NCBI GenBank assembly: GCA_002455255.1
Contig: DKKL01000061.1
Span: 29,102 to 43,084 of the forward strand
Direction: 5' to 3'
DNA: 13,983 nucleotides
Source of the DNA: Candidatus Tepidiaquacellales bacterium UBA6667
GTDB taxonomy: Bacteria; Bacteroidota; Ignavibacteria; Tepidaquicellales; Tepidaquicellaceae
Shown here: one piece after another, positions 13,947-13,983 of the stretch
Position numbering within the stretch: the stretch's first letter is position 1
How the letters are laid out: every line of letters starts with the position of its first letter
Position numbers and translations under genes: made by a program
The notes under the pieces: generated by a model
The model's database searches: none
Told to the model about the DNA's origin: nothing
What the model saw: the letters and a program-made list of their open reading frames with translations, nothing else

Positions 13947-13983
13947 ATATTCTATTTAATACTTTTTACTCATAATATTTTCA

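Noticed and set aside
13887..13983. Search for tRNA, small RNA or a new gene start at the right edge
   Set aside because: Only the terminator hairpin and AT-rich sequence are visible, with no cloverleaf-like pattern and no convincing start codon with a frame.

Overview
The window is an AT-rich stretch of bacterial chromosome in which every convincing gene is on the + strand. Two neighbouring secreted proteins end in a type IX secretion system (T9SS) type-A C-terminal sorting domain of the QNYPNPFNP...SSGIYYYK...KKM style. That style is abundant in Ignavibacteriota and related FCB-group lineages. Together with the low GC, the AT-rich codon usage and the weak Shine-Dalgarno signals, this suggests an Ignavibacteria-like or other FCB bacterium. 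This is inference from signature motifs; no phylogeny was run.

Layout. (1) 1-3784: a short degenerate tandem repeat at the window edge, a secreted subtilisin-like protease (161-2539), a secreted Omp28/thioredoxin-fold protein (2654-3730) and a strong intrinsic terminator (3756-3784). (2) 3838-4600: a dense patchwork of dispersed-type repeats. A 27-nt palindromic-style unit occurs in direct, inverted and interrupted copies, with a CCCGAT...ATCGGG hairpin module nested inside some of them, and the whole is duplicated in higher-order blocks. Open frames across it are repeat translations, not genes. (3) 4601-5225: an AT-rich zone with a perfect 14-bp palindrome whose core resembles a ParB-binding parS site, one doubtful small membrane-protein ORF, and a GC-rich patch capable of alternative hairpins. 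(4) 5226-8405: hpnC, hpnD and hpnE, the three-enzyme route from farnesyl diphosphate to squalene via presqualene diphosphate and hydroxysqualene. (5) 8438-13886: two large genes of the 2-hydroxyacyl-CoA dehydratase / benzoyl-CoA reductase activase superfamily, a stand-alone COG3581-like subunit followed by a COG1924-COG1924-COG3580-like fusion, closed by an intrinsic terminator (13914-13946).

How the genes fit together. hpnC and hpnD overlap, and the later gaps are 70, 32 and 31 nt with no visible terminator, so hpnCDE and the two activase-family genes may be one transcript. The first three make squalene, but no squalene-hopene cyclase or other squalene user lies in the window, so the end product (hopanoid, C30 carotenoid or squalene itself) is open. 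The last two genes look like an ATP-driven electron-injection system: two ASKHA ATPase domains fused in tandem, each carrying the two cysteines that hold the bridging [4Fe-4S] cluster in HgdC-type activators, plus two HgdB-like modules with matching cysteine motifs that could hold the acceptor cluster. Their substrate is unknown. Their position behind squalene genes is the most interesting functional question here, but it could be coincidental adjacency.
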